DNA of 7,439 nucleotides. It comes from Fen-1077 sp050014355. GTDB taxonomy: Bacteria; Chloroflexota; Dehalococcoidia; Dehalococcoidales; RBG-16-60-22. The position numbers were made by a program, and so were the translations under genes. Positions 5,364-7,439 of the stretch are shown in pieces (within the stretch, counting starts at the first letter, position 1; each line of letters starts with the position of its first letter). The notes beneath the pieces were generated by a model, which ran no database searches, was not told the origin of the DNA, and worked only from the letters and a program-made list of their open reading frames with translations. The stretch spans positions 1 to 7,439 of the forward strand of contig JBEKDL010000085.1 of NCBI GenBank assembly GCA_050014355.1, in the 5' to 3' direction.

Positions 5364-6748
5364 GTGAAAAATGATGCAATTTTCTTCTCGACGAGAAGGG
5401 CTTTCTGAACTGCAATCCTGAAGCTGAAGAGCTGTTCGGCGCCACCCGCGAGGAACTCCTGCACAAAATGCCCTATGACCTATCACCGGTGATGCAGCCT
5501 GACGGCTCTTTATCCAGGGAAAAGGCCATGGAAAATATACGGATGGCCTCCGCCGGCAACTCCCGGTTATTTGAATGGAAGCACCGTAAAGCCGATGGCA
5601 CTTTGTTCGATACAGAAGTTAGCCTCAACAACGTGGAAATAGATGGCAAGGCCGTCCTGCTGGCTATTGTCCGTGACATCACCGAGCGTAAAAAAGAAGA
5701 TGAGCAGCGTCAGGAGACGGAGCAGATGTTCCGCGCCATCGTGGAAAACTCCCATGCCGGGATTTTCACCGTCGATGAGGCCTTTCGTATTATTTACGCT
5801 AACGAAATGGTAAGCCAGATGTTGCTGCGGCCGAACTCCGAAATAACCGGCCATGACTTCCGGGAGTTTCTGGACGAGGAGAGCCGCAATCTGGTGCAGG
5901 AAAGATATATCCGCCGCCAGATGGGGGAAGACGTGCCTTCGCGCTACGAGTTCAACATCGTCCAGAGCAGCGGCCATAAAAGGCGCGTGGAAATAAGCTC
6001 CTCTATCTTCAGGACAGCTTCCGGCAGCTTGAGAACGGTCGGCCAGGTGCTGGATATCACCGAACGCAAGATGGCGGAGGAAGGGCTGCGTAAGGCTCAT
6101 GAAGAGCTAGAGTCCCGTGTCGAAAAGCGCACCCGGGAATTGAGCAAGGCCAATCAGCGACTTAAAAACGAAATTGCCCAGCGCGTCATGGCCGAAGACT
6201 CCCTGCGGCAGAGCGAGCTGAAATACCGCCACCTGGTGCAAAGCGCCAATACCATTATCCTAGAGATGAATACCGAAGGAAAAATCACCTTCTTTAACAG
6301 TTTCGCGGAGAATTTTTTCGGATTTAGCGAAGCCGAGATACTGGGTAAAAACGTTATCGGGACGATTGTGCCGCTGAAGGATTCCTCGGATAGGGACCTC
6401 AAGGCCATGATTGAAGATATCATTAAAAGCCCTGAACGGTTCCGCCATAATGAAAATGAAAACATGAGGCGTAACGGAGAACGGGTCTGGATAGTCTGGA
6501 CTAACCAGCCGCTCTACGATGACGAGGGAAAGCTGCGCGAAATATTGTGCGTCGGTATCGACCAGACCCAGCATAAGCTGGATGAAGCGATGTTAACGCA
6601 GCAGACACGGCAACAAGCCGCGGCGGAAGAGCGGAACCGGCTCGCCCGTGACCTCCACGACGCTGTAAGCCAGACCATCTTTTCCGCCAGTCTAATTTCG
6701 GAAGTCCTGCCACTGCTCCGGCCGCGCTGGCCGCCATCGAGAACCTGA
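5364..6748 (+). pseudogene. PAS-PAS-PAS-HisKA_3 sensor kinase, frameshifted and 3'-truncated
   Basis: A soluble multi-PAS sensor kinase of the NarL/DesK-partner type. It starts at GTG 5364 (VKNDAIF). The frame then breaks near 5380-5389, where one base appears missing in a T run. PAS1 continues in the frame of 5390 (DEKGFLNCNPEAEELFG), which stays open from 5375 to 6748. Counting from ATG 5468, residues 1-77 are the rest of PAS1 (ending in DITERK), 84-201 PAS2, 202-248 a coiled-coil linker, 249-368 PAS3, and 385-415 the HisKA_3 helix. The phosphoacceptor His397 lies in RLARDLHDAVSQ (codon 6656). After SEVLP (residue 415) similarity ends and a foreign tail of 11 residues (LLRPRWPPSRT) leads to a stop. 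The HATPase domain is absent, so it cannot autophosphorylate. No membrane segment or response regulator is visible. Confidence 0.8.
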
Positions 6749-7439
6749 AAAAAGCGGTCGCCGTGGATAGCGCCTTCACCGGCGCGCTGGCTGCACCTTA
6801 CCCGAATAAAAACCTTGCGGTTATAAAAATCGGCCTGGCCGGCGACCCCCTGGCGAAGCAGGCCATGGATGCCGTCACCCGGCTGCGCGCGGAAATCATC
6901 CCGCAGGCTTTCCGGGGGAGCACCGCGCAGGTGCTGGTCACCGGCGAGACCGCGGGGATTCTGGACTTTAATCAAACTACCAGCCGGTACACGCCCATCG
7001 TCTTCGGGTTCGTCCTGTCCTTGAGCTTCATCGTGCTGTTGCTGGCGTTCCGCTCCATCGTGATATCCGCCACGGCCATCGTCATGAACCTGCTTTCCGT
7101 CGGGGCGACTTACGGGCTCCTGGTACTGGTCTTCCAGAAGGGTCTCGGCGCCAGCCTGTTCGGTTTCCAGCACGTTGACGTCATCGAGAGCTGGCTGCCG
7201 CTGTTCCTCTTCGCGGTGCTCTTCGGGCTATCGATGGACTACCACGTATTCCTGCTAAGCCGTATCCGCGAGCACCACAAGCAGTCCGGCGATAACTCTA
7301 CAGCGGTATCCTTCGGCCTGCGCTCCACCGGCCGGCTGATTACCGGCGCCGCGCTCATCATGGTCGCGGTGTTCGGCGGCTTCGCCCTGGGCGATATGGT
7401 CATGTTCCAGCAGATGGGCTTCGGGCTGGCTATCGCGGT
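6712..7439 (+). CDS. MMPL/RND-type permease (YdfJ-like), C-terminal half, partial at both ends
   Basis: MMPL permeases are proton-driven inner-membrane exporters of lipids or hydrophobic compounds. Taking the alanine codon at 6721 as residue 1, the frame encodes an extracytoplasmic domain (about 1-85, with LKKAVAVDSAFTGAL and QVLVTGETAGILDFNQ), then membrane helices near 91-110, 114-137, 158-179 and 205-224. The hallmark GLSMDYHVFLLSRIRE (169-184) carries the conserved Asp173-Tyr174 of the proton path. These features belong to the second half of a protein that is normally around 700 residues or more. The N-terminal half and start codon are missing. The frame is open back to 6652, but those codons read kinase DNA out of frame. 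The coding frame differs from that of the kinase upstream, so no fusion protein is made. It continues past the window end. Intact unless the join at 6705-6722 is real. Confidence 0.85.

Noticed and set aside
5236..5486. Minus-strand open frames in the cobO-kinase gap
   Set aside because: They oppose the promoter and the PAS1 coding sequence and show no domain or ribosome site.

Overview
The window looks like bacterial genomic DNA, probably metagenomic. My tentative guess is a Chloroflexota (Dehalococcoidia-like) chromosome. That rests on gene style only (a many-PAS HisKA_3 kinase, a YdfJ-like MMPL permease, a divergent PlsY after a tRNA) and is not proven. There are two compositional zones. 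Bases 1 to about 1214 are AT-rich and gene-poor, with one unrecognised minus-strand gene (196-681, TTG start). Bases from about 1259 onward are more GC-rich and densely coding.

The zones meet at a 3' half of a tRNA-Cys gene (1215-1258). It has the anticodon loop, T arm, 3' acceptor strand and encoded CCA in correct register, but no 5' half. This is the usual scar of an element that integrated into a tRNA 3' end. The left part is therefore best read as the right end of an integrated element, and an intact tRNA-Cys is predicted further left.

To the right, 1387-2910 encodes a 507-residue alanine-rich helical protein built from 29-residue and then exact 36-residue repeats. It converges on a small minus-strand SH3-like gene (2974-3210) across a shared bidirectional terminator. 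Next come a minus-strand DinB-fold gene (3293-3814) and two divergent promoters. A tRNA-Leu(UAA) is followed after only a few bases by plsY (phospholipid synthesis) and cobO (corrinoid adenosylation). tRNA, plsY and cobO probably form one transcription unit from a strong promoter at 3911-3939.

The last part holds two damaged genes. A PAS-PAS-PAS-HisKA_3 sensor kinase has its own promoter and GTG start at 5364. It carries a one-base frameshift inside PAS1 near 5380-5389 and stops just after the phosphoacceptor helix. At about 6705-6722 it is joined, out of frame, to the C-terminal half of an MMPL/RND-type permease that runs off the window. This junction lacks both the kinase ATPase domain and the permease N-terminal half, so it is either a real deletion or an assembly chimera. 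I found no CRISPR array, complete transposase, integrase gene or clear multi-gene novel system. The most distinctive items are the tRNA-Cys att scar, the repeat protein and the kinase/permease junction.
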